Shown: positions 50,987 to 59,776 of the stretch, piece by piece | Position numbering within the stretch: the first letter of the stretch is position 1 | Layout of the letters: each line of letters starts with the position of its first letter | Assembly: GCF_014467055.1 (NCBI RefSeq) | Contig: NZ_CP060696.1 | Coordinates: 2,232,001 to 2,296,000, forward strand | Source: Caproicibacterium amylolyticum | GTDB lineage: Bacteria > Bacillota > Clostridia > Oscillospirales > Acutalibacteraceae | Reading direction: 5' to 3' | Length of the DNA stretch: 64,000 nt | Notes under the pieces: generated by a model | Told to the model about the DNA's origin: nothing | Database searches by the model: none | What the model saw: the letters and a program-made list of their open reading frames with translations, nothing else | Translations under genes and position numbers: made by a program

Positions 50987-51027
50987 AACAGCTGCTGCCC
51001 TTTTTCAAGAAGGGCAGCAGCTGTTTT
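50985..51027. terminator. Bidirectional terminator after corA
   Basis: AAAACAGCTGCTGCCCTT pairs with AAGGGCAGCAGCTGTTTT. It starts within the corA stop codon and reaches the stop of the convergent marR-like gene. Confidence 0.9.
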
Positions 51028-51499
51028 ACAAATCATTTTCTTCCGTTTTGAACGCTGTCAGATTGTCATCCAGCTGGTTGAGCACTCGAAAGGTGGTCAG
51101 TAAATCTTCAGGAGAAATTCCCGCATAGAAAGCTCCAAAAAATTGCTCGCTCTGGGTGCGGTACTTTCGCTGTAAATCGTCAGCCTTTTGTGTTTTATAA
51201 ATCCGGGTTTTACGCCTGTCACTACTGTCCCGCCGCAGTTCAACATAACCGGCCGCCTCAAGTGTTTTTGCCATCTGCTTAATGTTCTGGTGAGAACTTT
51301 GCATCACCTGTGCCAGTTCGTTAAGCGTAGGCGGGCAGTCCTCCAGCAAATTTAGGCAAATGAGGAAGAAAAACTGTTTGCAGGTGATTTCATCATAAAA
51401 AGTATCTCCGGCCGTCTGCAAATGATTGCTGAACGAAAAAAACATACCGAACAGCGCACGCTGAACATCCATCTTCTGCAGTTTTTCCAAGCAATTCAT
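51026..51499 (-). CDS. MarR-family transcriptional regulator
   Basis: Winged-helix regulator, 157 residues. ITCKQFFFLICLNLLEDCPPTLNELAQVMQSSHQNIKQMAKTLEAAGYV is the recognition domain and RDSSDRRKTRIYKT the wing. It is second in a two-gene unit behind the flavodoxin with a 4-nt overlap. The perfect palindrome over the unit's promoter is its probable autoregulatory operator. The signal is unknown. Confidence 0.9.
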   Translation of the reverse strand: MNCLEKLQKMDVQRALFGMFFSFSNHLQTAGDTFYDEITCKQFFFLICLNLLEDCPPTLNELAQVMQSSHQNIKQMAKTLEAAGYVELRRDSSDRRKTRIYKTQKADDLQRKYRTQSEQFFGAFYAGISPEDLLTTFRVLNQLDDNLTAFKTEENDL

Positions 51500-51924
51500 G
51501 GACGTTTCTGCTCTTGCTTTACAGTTTCTGATGCAAATCTCTGCGCGGCCTCCAGCGTTTCCCTGCCGGGTTCTTTAGAATTCATAAACAGGAATCTGCC
51601 TTTTCCGCTGAATGTCTTTTCCGCAACGTTCAGCCCCTGCGCCTGCAGTTTTTCCCGCACCGGTGCAGTTTGATCCTTTCCCCTTGCGCTGGTTGTAAAG
51701 AGAACGATGTTCTGAATATTTTCCGGTTTCAGTTTGGCAAGGAAATCATTCAATTTTTGGGGTGGATTTCCGCCGTAAATGCCGAAACCCAGAAACAGGA
51801 GTTTCGTTTTTTGCAGCAGGTCTGCATCCTCAATCCGCTGCGCAGGGACGCCCAGTGTTTGTGCCATAGCCTCGGCAACTTTTTTGGTATTCTTTTTACT
51901 CATGTAAAGAATTTTTATGTTCAA
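51496..51924 (-). CDS. Flavodoxin-family protein
   Basis: FMN-binding electron carrier or quinone-reductase-like protein, 142 residues. The phosphate loop region is ILYMSKKNTKKVAEAMA, slightly divergent from T-x-T-G-x-T. FLGFGIYGGNPPQKLNDFLAKL and FTTSARGKDQTAPVREKLQAQG are the flavodoxin core. First gene of the unit controlled by the palindromic operator, which suggests induction by a redox or aromatic stress signal (inference). Confidence 0.85.
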   Translation of the reverse strand: MNIKILYMSKKNTKKVAEAMAQTLGVPAQRIEDADLLQKTKLLFLGFGIYGGNPPQKLNDFLAKLKPENIQNIVLFTTSARGKDQTAPVREKLQAQGLNVAEKTFSGKGRFLFMNSKEPGRETLEAAQRFASETVKQEQKRP

Positions 51925-51951
51925 AACAATCGCTTCCTTTCTGCATTCTGT

Positions 51952-51988
51952 ATAAATGTAATATATTACATTTATTGAGTTCTGTCAA
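51952..51988 (-). promoter_or_regulatory. Promoter with 24-bp perfect palindrome (MarR-type operator)
   Basis: Minus strand TTGACA (51988-51983), 17 nt, TATATT (51965-51960). The palindrome 51952-51975 (half site ATAAATGTAATA and its complement) covers the -10. Such symmetric AT-rich sites are typical for MarR dimers. Confidence 0.82.
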
Positions 51989-52098
51989 GTATTTACCTGC
52001 TGTTTTAAAAAAATGACACATACATTTTCCACTGTACCTGTAGAATTTGCAGATAAACTACTCTAATTTTTAGAGATGTTTTGATAGAATTCTTCCTG

Positions 52099-52127
52099 TT
52101 CCAAAACCACAGCAGTTCCAGTATAAT
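52099..52127 (+). promoter_or_regulatory. Probable promoter of the YesM/YesN-type genes
   Basis: TTCCAA (weak), 17 nt, TATAAT (52122-52127), about 60 nt before the kinase start. Confidence 0.5.
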
Positions 52128-52189
52128 AAAAACTAGAGATTTTCCCAGCCAAAAACAGAGTTTTCTGTAAAAAGGAGCGGAACTTTACA

Positions 52190-53992
52190 ATGTCTTTTCA
52201 AGACAAGATTATTAAGGTACTCAGCCAGGCAAAGGTACGCCGTCAGCTTTCCACCGTTTATCTGGCCGCTGTGCTGCTGCCCGTTTTGATTATTTCCGTG
52301 GTAATCCTCAGCAGTTTTCAGTCTGTTATGAACCGGCAGTATCAAAACCTGGTGGATTCTGACAACCAGCGGGTCAAATCCATCCTTTTTAACGCAACCA
52401 CAAACCTGTACAATCTTTCCGACAATCTGGTCAGCAACAGTGAACTCCTGCAGCTGCTGCAAACAGAATACAGCAGCACCTACGAAGCGGTTTCTGCCTG
52501 CAATCAGTTCTCCGGCTTTCAAAATCTGCTGCGCAACGAAACCTCTGTTTCGCGCCTGTGCATTTACAGCATGAACCATTCCCTTGGCAGCAGCCAATAT
52601 ATCCAGCAGGTGGATGCAAATATTCAGCGGACCCAGTGGTTTCAAAAAGCTTCCGCCGCGCCCAGCGCATTCTGGGCCGCCGCCAAAAGAACCGACCAGT
52701 ACAAAAATGTTTATTGGGAAGTGACCCTGTACCGCAAAATCACACTGGTAAAAAGCAAAAGCTACGCAGTACTGGCCATTTCCATGAATGATAACTTTCT
52801 GAAAAACCAGATTGAAAACAATACGCTCTGCTCCGTCCTCTCCGTAAACAACGGCCCGGTCTTTTACAGTACTTGGAACGGTCTGGCGGGTACTGTGCCG
52901 CCGGTGCCGGTCGGCAGCGGCATTGCGAAATCCACTGGGCGGCAGGTAATTAACGGTGCCCCCTGCCTGTACACCGTCAGCACGCTGCTCCCTCTTTACA
53001 CAAATGATCAATTTTGCATTCTTTCTATAGACAGCAATGCAATTACTGCCATGCGAAACGTTACCTTTACACATATCCTGCTGCTCGGCTTCATTATTTT
53101 TATTTCCTGGCTGGTGTTCTTCATCTTTACGCATTACTTCAGCGCACGCGTAGAACTGCTGCGCAGTGCCATGCACCGCGCCAGCAACAACGATTATGAC
53201 ATTGTGGATTCCTTTCACGGGGATGATGAAATTTCGGAAACATTCCACGACCTAAAAATTTTGGTGCAGCAGGTAAAGCAAAAGGAAGCGGAAATGTATC
53301 AGGAACAGATTCGGGAACAGAAGCTGATGAATGAGCAGCAGGAAATGGAATACAAAATGCTCGCAAATCAGATCAACCCCCATTTTCTGTACAACACATT
53401 GGAAACCATCCGCATGAAAGCGCTGACAGAGGGCAACCGCGACGTTGCCACCGCCATTAAACTGCTGGGCAAGTCCATGCGTTATGTGCTGGAGAACACC
53501 GGCACCTCCTCCACCACCCTGCAAAAAGAGCTGGACTACATTGATACCTACATGAAAATACAAAAACTGCGCTTCGGAGACCGCATTAATTATTCGCTTT
53601 CCGTCGCAGAGGATGTGCACCCCGGTCAGTGCGAAATCCTGCCGCTGCTGCTGCAGCCGATTGCGGAAAATGCGATTTCCCACGGGCTTGAATGTACCGC
53701 CGGCGGCGGAAACATTCACATTGACATCCGGCTGCTTGGCAGTTCCGTCCTTTCTGTCACCATCACAGACAACGGCACCGGCATTTCTCCCGAAAAGCTG
53801 CAGGCACTCAAGGGCAGCCTGAACCTCCCCTGCAAGACCAAGACAAACAGTATTGGTCTGTACAACATCAACCGACGCATTCGCCTATGCTACGGGGAAT
53901 GTTACGGTCTGCGGTTAAAAAGTGAAGACGGCAAAGGCACACAGGTGAATTTGACTATACCCTATACCTTTACGGAGGAGATTAAAAAATGA
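52190..53992 (+). CDS. YesM-type sensor histidine kinase
   Basis: Membrane sensor kinase of the class paired with AraC-type regulators, 600 residues. One helix near residues 21-43, an extracellular sensor region to about 290, a second helix near 294-318, then a HAMP-like linker and a coiled coil. The phospho-acceptor His398 lies in INPHFLYNTLETIRMKAL (His_kinase family PF06580 type), and the ATPase domain has LLLQPIAENAISHGLE and DNGTGI. The start ATG follows AAAGGAG. It overlaps the regulator gene by 4 nt. It likely senses an external sugar for the ABC/glycosidase locus convergent to it. Confidence 0.93.
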   Translation: MSFQDKIIKVLSQAKVRRQLSTVYLAAVLLPVLIISVVILSSFQSVMNRQYQNLVDSDNQRVKSILFNATTNLYNLSDNLVSNSELLQLLQTEYSSTYEAVSACNQFSGFQNLLRNETSVSRLCIYSMNHSLGSSQYIQQVDANIQRTQWFQKASAAPSAFWAAAKRTDQYKNVYWEVTLYRKITLVKSKSYAVLAISMNDNFLKNQIENNTLCSVLSVNNGPVFYSTWNGLAGTVPPVPVGSGIAKSTGRQVINGAPCLYTVSTLLPLYTNDQFCILSIDSNAITAMRNVTFTHILLLGFIIFISWLVFFIFTHYFSARVELLRSAMHRASNNDYDIVDSFHGDDEISETFHDLKILVQQVKQKEAEMYQEQIREQKLMNEQQEMEYKMLANQINPHFLYNTLETIRMKALTEGNRDVATAIKLLGKSMRYVLENTGTSSTTLQKELDYIDTYMKIQKLRFGDRINYSLSVAEDVHPGQCEILPLLLQPIAENAISHGLECTAGGGNIHIDIRLLGSSVLSVTITDNGTGISPEKLQALKGSLNLPCKTKTNSIGLYNINRRIRLCYGECYGLRLKSEDGKGTQVNLTIPYTFTEEIKK

Positions 53993-55533
53993 ACATATTG
54001 ATTGCGGACGATGAATCTATAGTAAGGCAGGGACTGCACTATGTAATTGACTGGCAGGCGCTCGGTTTCCATATTTGCGGCGAAGCCGCCACTGGAACAG
54101 AAGCGCTGGAAAAGATTATGGATCTCCAGCCCGATCTTGTTCTGATGGATATCCGCATGCCAGGGCTTTCCGGCATTGAAGTGGTGGAACAGTCCCGCAG
54201 CAGACAGTTTCATGGAAAATTCATTATTTTAAGCGGCGTTTCCGACTTCAAATACGCCCAGACCGCCATCCGCTGCGGTGTGGAATACTACCTGACCAAG
54301 CCAATTGACGAAGATGAGCTGCAAAATGCCGTCTGCACAGTACGTGATGCCCTCCAAAAAGAGAAAAAAGATACCTGCGCACTGAACCAGTACCGTGAAA
54401 AAGCAAAGGACACCATCCTGCACGATATTCTTTTGGGCAAAGCAGACCTGAACTCGCTGGACCCGCAGGACCTCGGCCTTTCTGCGGATATTTATCAGGT
54501 TGTACTGTACGAAAACTATGATCAGGAGCCATTTCACAACACCTGGAATTTTGCGGACATTCTGCGCGTTACCGGGCAAAACGGACAGACCTTTGAATAT
54601 GTGCAGATTCAGGAAAAAGATATCATCCTGCTCAAAGGAAGTCTTGCCGTGCGGCAGCTGCAAAAGCTGCTGGAACATTACGCCCGCACCCCGCAGAAAG
54701 GCTCACCGCTAGACTCCCTTTTCCTTGCGTGCGGGCGGCAGGTTTCCCGGCTGGAACAGCTGCATCTCTCCCTGCAGGATGTTGTGCAGCTGGAAAAGCG
54801 GCGTTTTTTCTGTGAACCGAACCAGCACGTTTTGGACAGCCGCTCGCTTCCTGCCGCTGACACACTGCACCCTGTTGTACAGGATGCAGAAGTTGCGCAC
54901 TGGCAGAAACTGTTTTCCGGGTACATTCAGGCACACAGCCGCACGCAAATTATTGAAACCCTAAAATTGCTGCAAACCACACTGTTTTATGCCTCGGACA
55001 GTTTAAGCAACATTCAATATTTTTTGTCCGATATTTATCTGCAGGTAAAACAGGACATTGCCCGCGCTTACAGTTCCGTTGATATCCCGTTCCCTTCCAA
55101 TGCCACGGTGTTAAATCTAATTGAAAGCAAATGCTACCTTTACGAAGTAATTTCGTTTTTATCCGAACAGTTTGAAATCTGGATGAACGCCATCGGCAGC
55201 CCCTCCAGCGATAATGTGCTGGATGACCTAGTGTACTATATAGAGCACAATTATCAGGATAACCTGCGTTTGGAAACCCTGGCGCCGCTTTTTGGCTACA
55301 ACAGTTCCTACCTTGGCAAGATTTTTACCAAAAAATTTGGCGACACCTTTAACGCTTATGTAGATAAACTGCGCATCCGCCGCGCCTGCACCCTCTTGGA
55401 GCAAGGCAGCTGCAAGGTGTACGAAATTGCTGAAAAAGTCGGCTACTGCAACGTGGATTACTTTCACAAAAAATTTCGCAAATATGTGGGGGTAAGCCCC
55501 GCCGAGTACCGTAAACAGCACACGGGGGAATAA
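53989..55533 (+). CDS. YesN-type response regulator with AraC HTH
   Basis: Transcription activator of 514 residues. The receiver domain has acidic residues DDE at 7-9, phospho-acceptor Asp54 (VLMDIRMPG) and Lys in YLTKPIDED. A long middle region is followed by two AraC HTHs at about 410-512 (LETLAPLFGYNSSYLGKIFTKKFG and VYEIAEKVGYCNVDYFHKKFRKYVGVSPAEYR). It most likely activates the transporter promoter near 61720. The gene ends 3 nt before a large hairpin shared with the GH29 gene. Confidence 0.93.
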   Translation: MNILIADDESIVRQGLHYVIDWQALGFHICGEAATGTEALEKIMDLQPDLVLMDIRMPGLSGIEVVEQSRSRQFHGKFIILSGVSDFKYAQTAIRCGVEYYLTKPIDEDELQNAVCTVRDALQKEKKDTCALNQYREKAKDTILHDILLGKADLNSLDPQDLGLSADIYQVVLYENYDQEPFHNTWNFADILRVTGQNGQTFEYVQIQEKDIILLKGSLAVRQLQKLLEHYARTPQKGSPLDSLFLACGRQVSRLEQLHLSLQDVVQLEKRRFFCEPNQHVLDSRSLPAADTLHPVVQDAEVAHWQKLFSGYIQAHSRTQIIETLKLLQTTLFYASDSLSNIQYFLSDIYLQVKQDIARAYSSVDIPFPSNATVLNLIESKCYLYEVISFLSEQFEIWMNAIGSPSSDNVLDDLVYYIEHNYQDNLRLETLAPLFGYNSSYLGKIFTKKFGDTFNAYVDKLRIRRACTLLEQGSCKVYEIAEKVGYCNVDYFHKKFRKYVGVSPAEYRKQHTGE

Positions 55534-55535
55534 GC

Positions 55536-55642
55536 AAAACGCACCGCCGTCCTTATGAAGTGAACCCCAAAAGTTAGACAAGTGATATACTTGTTTAAGG
55601 AATGGGGTTCAGTTCATTAACAAGGACAGCAGTGCGTTTTTT
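55536..55642. terminator. 107-nt imperfect hairpin shared by convergent genes, with IS-like apex
   Basis: The base AAAACGCAC-GC-GTCCTT pairs with AAGGAC-GC-GTGCGTTTT and ends in TTTTTT, a bidirectional terminator. The apex (55561-55611) is bounded by TGAACCCC and GGGGTTCA, and its left end continues AAAAGTTAGACA, which resembles ends of IS3/IS150-type elements. Inside is ACAAGT-N5-ACTTGT. It may be a terminator that gained a 51-bp mobile-element remnant, or one long native hairpin. Confidence 0.6.
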
Positions 55643-57125
55643 ATAATACTTCGGCTTTGAGCACAACTGGGTATTCACTGGAAACAAACGGTGCCTGCAC
55701 ATGCAGTCCGTCCTTATCCCGGTTCCACTGCGGTGCTTCTGCATAGCCCAGCACCGACAGCTCTTTAATCAGGCCGTGGAATTCCGGCACATTCTGGTCG
55801 TCAGAAACGCTCAGGGAACGCACGGTCACGCGGCCGTCTTCCGGCCAGCGCAGCACAATGCAGTAAATGCTGTTTCCCTGCACTGTAAAACGGATATCCT
55901 CCGGCGTATAGGGTGTTTCCTGATTATCGGTGAACTGCCCCTGCGCCTCTTTGGTGGGGCCCTCCGCAGGCTTTCGCCACGGGCGGCTGCTGTAAATTGC
56001 TTCGCCGTTTGTGTGCAGCCAGCCGCCGATTTCCCGCAGGATTTTCTGGTCAGTTTCCGGAATGGTACCATCCGACTTTGGCCCCACATTCAAAAGCAGG
56101 TTGCCGTTTTTGCTGACGATGTCCACAAGCTCCAGCAAAATCTGCCGCGGTGTTTTGTAGTCCAGTGTGTCTGTGTAGCACCACGAATTCTTTGCGATGG
56201 CGGTATCGGACTGCCAGCAGAACGGCTGTGCCTGCGCAAATTTGCCGCGCTCCACCTCTACAATACCGCTGCCGAACATCATGGAATCGTGCTTATAGCA
56301 AATTGCGGTTGGCCTGCCCCACTGTGCGCCGCGATTGTAGTAGTAAGCTGCCATTTTGCGCAGCCACGGCTTAAAAGCCTCGTGCTGAATCCACCAGTCA
56401 AAGTAAAGCGCCGCAGGCTGATAACGGTCAATAATCTCGCAGGTGCGCAGCAGCCAGTCCGTTAGATACTCCTCCGTGGGATACGGCTTGCTCTGCAGGT
56501 CTTCCGGGTTTGGCTCCGGCATAGACGGCCAGTAGAGATCGCCCCGCTGCAGCGGTTCATGAATGTCACTTGCGAACTCTTTTCCGTGGCTCAGGAAAAA
56601 CCAGTGCTCCGCGCGGTGAGAGGATGTGCAGAAGGTCAGCCCCTTTTCCTCGATCGCCAGCTTCAGCTCGCCGAGTGTGTCGCGGTGCGGCCCCATTTCC
56701 CACGCGTTCCAGTGGGAAAGTGAACTGCGGTACATCTGAAAGCCATCGTGATGTTCAGCAACGGGAAACACATACTTTGCACCGGCCTGCCGGAACAATT
56801 CTGCCCATTCATTAGCATCAAACTTTTCCGCTTTGAACTGCGGGATAAAGTCTTTATAGCCGAATTTATCCTGTGTACCGTAGGTTTCGCGGTGGTGCAG
56901 ATACTCCGGCTTTCCTTGAATATACATATTGCGGGGGTACCATTCATTGTTAAACGCCGGCACACTGTAAAGCCCCCAATGCAGGAATATGCCAAACTTT
57001 GCTTCCCGCAGCCAGCGCGGCGGCTCAAATGCGGCAAGCGATTCCCATGTATCATGAAATGGCCCCGCTGCTACCACACGGTCAATTTCTTCCAGATATT
57101 CTTTTTCAAAGCTATTTAGCTGCAT
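55641..57125 (-). CDS. Alpha-L-fucosidase, glycoside hydrolase family 29
   Basis: Retaining fucosidase-like enzyme, 494 residues, without a signal peptide, so it acts on imported oligosaccharides. FGIFLHWGLYSVPAF and GAKYVFPVAEHHDGFQMY are GH29 signatures; the likely nucleophile is Asp243 in ALYFDWW. SKNGNLLLNVGPKSDGTIPE is the conserved C-terminal part of the barrel and a beta domain follows. Start ATG after GGAGGAAA. It is the last gene of the transporter operon, 20 nt past the SGNH gene. GH29 also contains some other exo-activities, so the substrate needs testing. Confidence 0.9.
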   Translation of the reverse strand: MQLNSFEKEYLEEIDRVVAAGPFHDTWESLAAFEPPRWLREAKFGIFLHWGLYSVPAFNNEWYPRNMYIQGKPEYLHHRETYGTQDKFGYKDFIPQFKAEKFDANEWAELFRQAGAKYVFPVAEHHDGFQMYRSSLSHWNAWEMGPHRDTLGELKLAIEEKGLTFCTSSHRAEHWFFLSHGKEFASDIHEPLQRGDLYWPSMPEPNPEDLQSKPYPTEEYLTDWLLRTCEIIDRYQPAALYFDWWIQHEAFKPWLRKMAAYYYNRGAQWGRPTAICYKHDSMMFGSGIVEVERGKFAQAQPFCWQSDTAIAKNSWCYTDTLDYKTPRQILLELVDIVSKNGNLLLNVGPKSDGTIPETDQKILREIGGWLHTNGEAIYSSRPWRKPAEGPTKEAQGQFTDNQETPYTPEDIRFTVQGNSIYCIVLRWPEDGRVTVRSLSVSDDQNVPEFHGLIKELSVLGYAEAPQWNRDKDGLHVQAPFVSSEYPVVLKAEVL

Positions 57126-57145
57126 ACACTTTCCTCCGCTTTTAA

Positions 57146-57802
57146 TTATCGCTGGTTCCACTCAAGTCCAATTTCGTCCAGAAAAGCTTTCGCTAAAATC
57201 ATGTGTCCCGGCAGGTTGGGGTGCACACGATCCCCGCTGATATAAAAGTAAGAAAGGCTCTGCAGATACCGATCAATCCTTGCCTGCACATCAACGTACG
57301 GAAGCTGATATTTTTTCGCTGCTTTACGTGCAATTTCCGCGTATTCCTCCACACGGCGGCGCATGGGGTCATTGCGGTTGAGTTCCATAAAGAATGGGCT
57401 GAGAATAAAGATATTTTTTACCAGGGGCTTGGTCTGCTCCAGCAATGCACAGTAGGTCTGCTCGTACTCCTGTGGTGAAACCACCTCCAGCTGCTGCAGT
57501 TCTCCGTCAAACTGACGCCAAACGTCATTAATACCAATCATAATGGAAAGGTAATCCGGATGCAAGTCAATTACGTCCTGCTGCCAGCGATTTTTTAAGT
57601 GGCGGATGGTGTCGCCGTTCACACCCTTATTGACTACCATGATTTTCTGTTCAGGAGCCAAACCGGTTAAACACGCATTCACAAGGCTAACATACCCGTC
57701 GCCGTAGGAACCCCATCCTGCGGGTGCAGCATTGTAATCTCTGCCGCAGTCAGTTACAGAATCCCCAATCATTACAAGTCTGCTTCCCTTTTCCAACATC
57801 AT
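57146..57802 (-). CDS. SGNH/GDSL-family hydrolase (probable carbohydrate esterase)
   Basis: Cytosolic esterase, 218 residues. Block I is GDSVTDCGR (catalytic Ser), the oxyanion Gly is in NKGVNGDT, block III is GINDVW and block V DRVHPNLPGH carries Asp and His. This pattern is found in rhamnogalacturonan- and xylan-acetyl esterases, so it probably deacetylates oligosaccharides before the GH29 enzyme. Start ATG at the first of two adjacent ATGs, 7 nt after GGAGGG. It lies between the solute-binding gene and GH29 gene. Confidence 0.9.
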   Translation of the reverse strand: MMLEKGSRLVMIGDSVTDCGRDYNAAPAGWGSYGDGYVSLVNACLTGLAPEQKIMVVNKGVNGDTIRHLKNRWQQDVIDLHPDYLSIMIGINDVWRQFDGELQQLEVVSPQEYEQTYCALLEQTKPLVKNIFILSPFFMELNRNDPMRRRVEEYAEIARKAAKKYQLPYVDVQARIDRYLQSLSYFYISGDRVHPNLPGHMILAKAFLDEIGLEWNQR

Positions 57803-57829
57803 ATTTTTTCCCTCCAAGTCATTTTAACA

Positions 57830-57865
57830 AAAGGAAGGCGCTGACCTGCGCCAGTGCCTTCCTTT
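57830..57865 (-). terminator. Intra-operon hairpin after the solute-binding gene
   Basis: AAAGGAAGGC-CTG...CAG-GCCTTCCTTT. On the minus strand CCTTCCTTTTG ends it, giving partial termination that would raise transporter mRNA over the hydrolases. Confidence 0.65.
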
Positions 57866-57876
57866 ATTGGCCAATC

Positions 57877-59685
57877 TTATTTGCTGCTTGCGCTGCTGCC
57901 ATTCGTTTTTGCAATGTTCTCACGGGCAGTTTCCTGATCCTTTGCATTCTGCATGTCAACTGCCAGCACCTGGTCATAACCCAAGCCCTTAACAGTGTCC
58001 TGCATATCCTTGAGCAGGCTGTTAAACTCACTCTCGTCCTTTGCAAAAATCATCTTCCAGGAATCTGCAACGATTACTTCTTTGCACTGGTTGCGGATGG
58101 TAGTAATATCAGAGGAAGCTTCCGGTGCAACAAAGCCGCTGCCCGGCGCAACAATAATCTGCTTGCTCTTTTGCAGATAGTCCATCGTTGTCTTGGCATT
58201 CATCTTCTTCTGCCAGTCGGTATCCAATGCGGTCTTGTTTTCTTCCAGCACAGAATCCCACATTGTGTAGGTGTAGGGGCACTTTGTTTCTGGGTCAATG
58301 TCCACCTGGGTAACTGCCTTGTAATTCAGTGCGGAAATACCGTCTGTCCAAGTACCGGTTCCCCATTTGGCAGGAACTGTAACTTTACCGTCGCCCAGCA
58401 GTGCTTTTTTGCCAAAGTCTGTCAGCACAGGCTTGCCGTCTTTCAGTTCCCAGGTCAAGCCCTTGGGGCCGGCGGAACTTGCGGTCTGTGCTGCGGAGTC
58501 GTAAATACCTTCGGGAGAATACAGCCAGTCAATGAAATCTGCCATACGCTGCGGGTCCTTTGCCTTGCTGCCAATGGCAACAAAGTTTTTGGAGTCACCG
58601 TGCGGCACACAGCCGTAGGAGAAAATCTTCATATCATCGATTGGTGCCAGCATAAAGCCCTTACCCGCATTCTTATGTTCTGTGGTATTGTAAGCAGCCT
58701 GCCCCAGCCACGGCCAGAAGGAGAACAGCACCTGACCATCCTTGTATTTATTGTTCATAGTGTCGTAATTCTGCGTGGTGGATTCGGGGTCGACCAGGCC
58801 CTTCTGGTTGGCCTTGTAGAACAACTTGAGCACTTTATTGTACATGGAGTTGCTGTCAATAATGCTCTGATAATCGCTGCCGTCTGCCTTTGCCAGCACA
58901 AAACCAAGCTCATCGTAACCGTAGAAGCAGGTCGGCTGCTTCGCGTTGTTCATCATATTGCCGTCCCAGTCCTTAAAGAGGGAAAGTGCATAGGTCTTTT
59001 TGCCACTGTCGCTCTTGGTCACAGACTGCTGCATCTTCTCCCAGACGTTGATGAGGTCATCCATGTTCTTCATCTCCGGGTAGCCTGCCGCTTTGTACGC
59101 ATCCCAGCGCACATACGGGCCAAAAGTCGGTTCCAGACCTTCACTTGAGGTATCTGCCGGCAAAGCGGAAATAGAACTCGGAATGCAGTATGTTCCGTTC
59201 GCACCGGCCGTCTTGTTGGCATCTTTAATGGCGTCCTTATACTGGCTGACGCTCTTTTCATTCTTCAGCAAGTCCGCCATATTCATAAGCAGACCAGCTT
59301 TAACCAGCTGTGTAAGACGGCCGTTTTCCGTTGTCGTCATAACCAAGTCACCAAGGTCGCCTGCCGCAGAGCGGGTCTGAAACAGAGTGTCGCCGCCGCC
59401 CGCTACGTTCGGTGCAATAATGTTCAGTTCCATGTTGAATTTGTCTTTGACAATCTTTGCAAACCAGCCGGACTGCTTGCCTTGATAGTTTGCCTGACCG
59501 TCAAACACATCCACTGTAATGAAGTCCTTGTACTTGGAGCTGCCGGTACCTGTTGTGGAAGCAGCTGCTGTACTGCCGGTGCTGCTGCCGGAAGCAGTGG
59601 AAGTTCCTCCACCGCTGCAGGCTGTTGTACCAACCAGCATTGCTGCGCACAGCAGTACCGCTGTGATCCTTTTTGTCATTCTCAT
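57877..59685 (-). CDS. Sugar ABC transporter solute-binding lipoprotein (LplA/YtcQ-like)
   Basis: Extracytoplasmic receptor for an oligosaccharide importer of the LplABC/YtcQP class, 602 residues, longer than common SBP family 1. The lipoprotein signal ends at Cys23 (GTTAC), followed by a Gly/Ser/Thr linker to about residue 48. Mature segments include FNMELNIIAPNVAGGGDTLFQTRSAAGDLGDLV and QRMADFIDWLYSPEG. Start ATG after GGGAGGA. It follows the two permease genes and precedes a hairpin then the esterase and fucosidase. The ATPase is absent here; in this class a shared MsmX-type ATPase is usual. Confidence 0.92.
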   Translation of the reverse strand: MRMTKRITAVLLCAAMLVGTTACSGGGTSTASGSSTGSTAAASTTGTGSSKYKDFITVDVFDGQANYQGKQSGWFAKIVKDKFNMELNIIAPNVAGGGDTLFQTRSAAGDLGDLVMTTTENGRLTQLVKAGLLMNMADLLKNEKSVSQYKDAIKDANKTAGANGTYCIPSSISALPADTSSEGLEPTFGPYVRWDAYKAAGYPEMKNMDDLINVWEKMQQSVTKSDSGKKTYALSLFKDWDGNMMNNAKQPTCFYGYDELGFVLAKADGSDYQSIIDSNSMYNKVLKLFYKANQKGLVDPESTTQNYDTMNNKYKDGQVLFSFWPWLGQAAYNTTEHKNAGKGFMLAPIDDMKIFSYGCVPHGDSKNFVAIGSKAKDPQRMADFIDWLYSPEGIYDSAAQTASSAGPKGLTWELKDGKPVLTDFGKKALLGDGKVTVPAKWGTGTWTDGISALNYKAVTQVDIDPETKCPYTYTMWDSVLEENKTALDTDWQKKMNAKTTMDYLQKSKQIIVAPGSGFVAPEASSDITTIRNQCKEVIVADSWKMIFAKDESEFNSLLKDMQDTVKGLGYDQVLAVDMQNAKDQETARENIAKTNGSSASSK

Positions 59686-59776
59686 TGTTTCGTAATCCTC
59701 CCATAGTATTAGTGTAATACATATTTCAAAAACAAGCCACCGTTTTGACCTGTCTTTTTACAAAGTAAAAATCAGT

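Noticed and set aside
52133..53248. Antisense frame of 371 codons over the YesM-type kinase
   Set aside because: No promoter or ribosome site, and low-complexity His/Val/Gly-rich translation typical of shadow frames.
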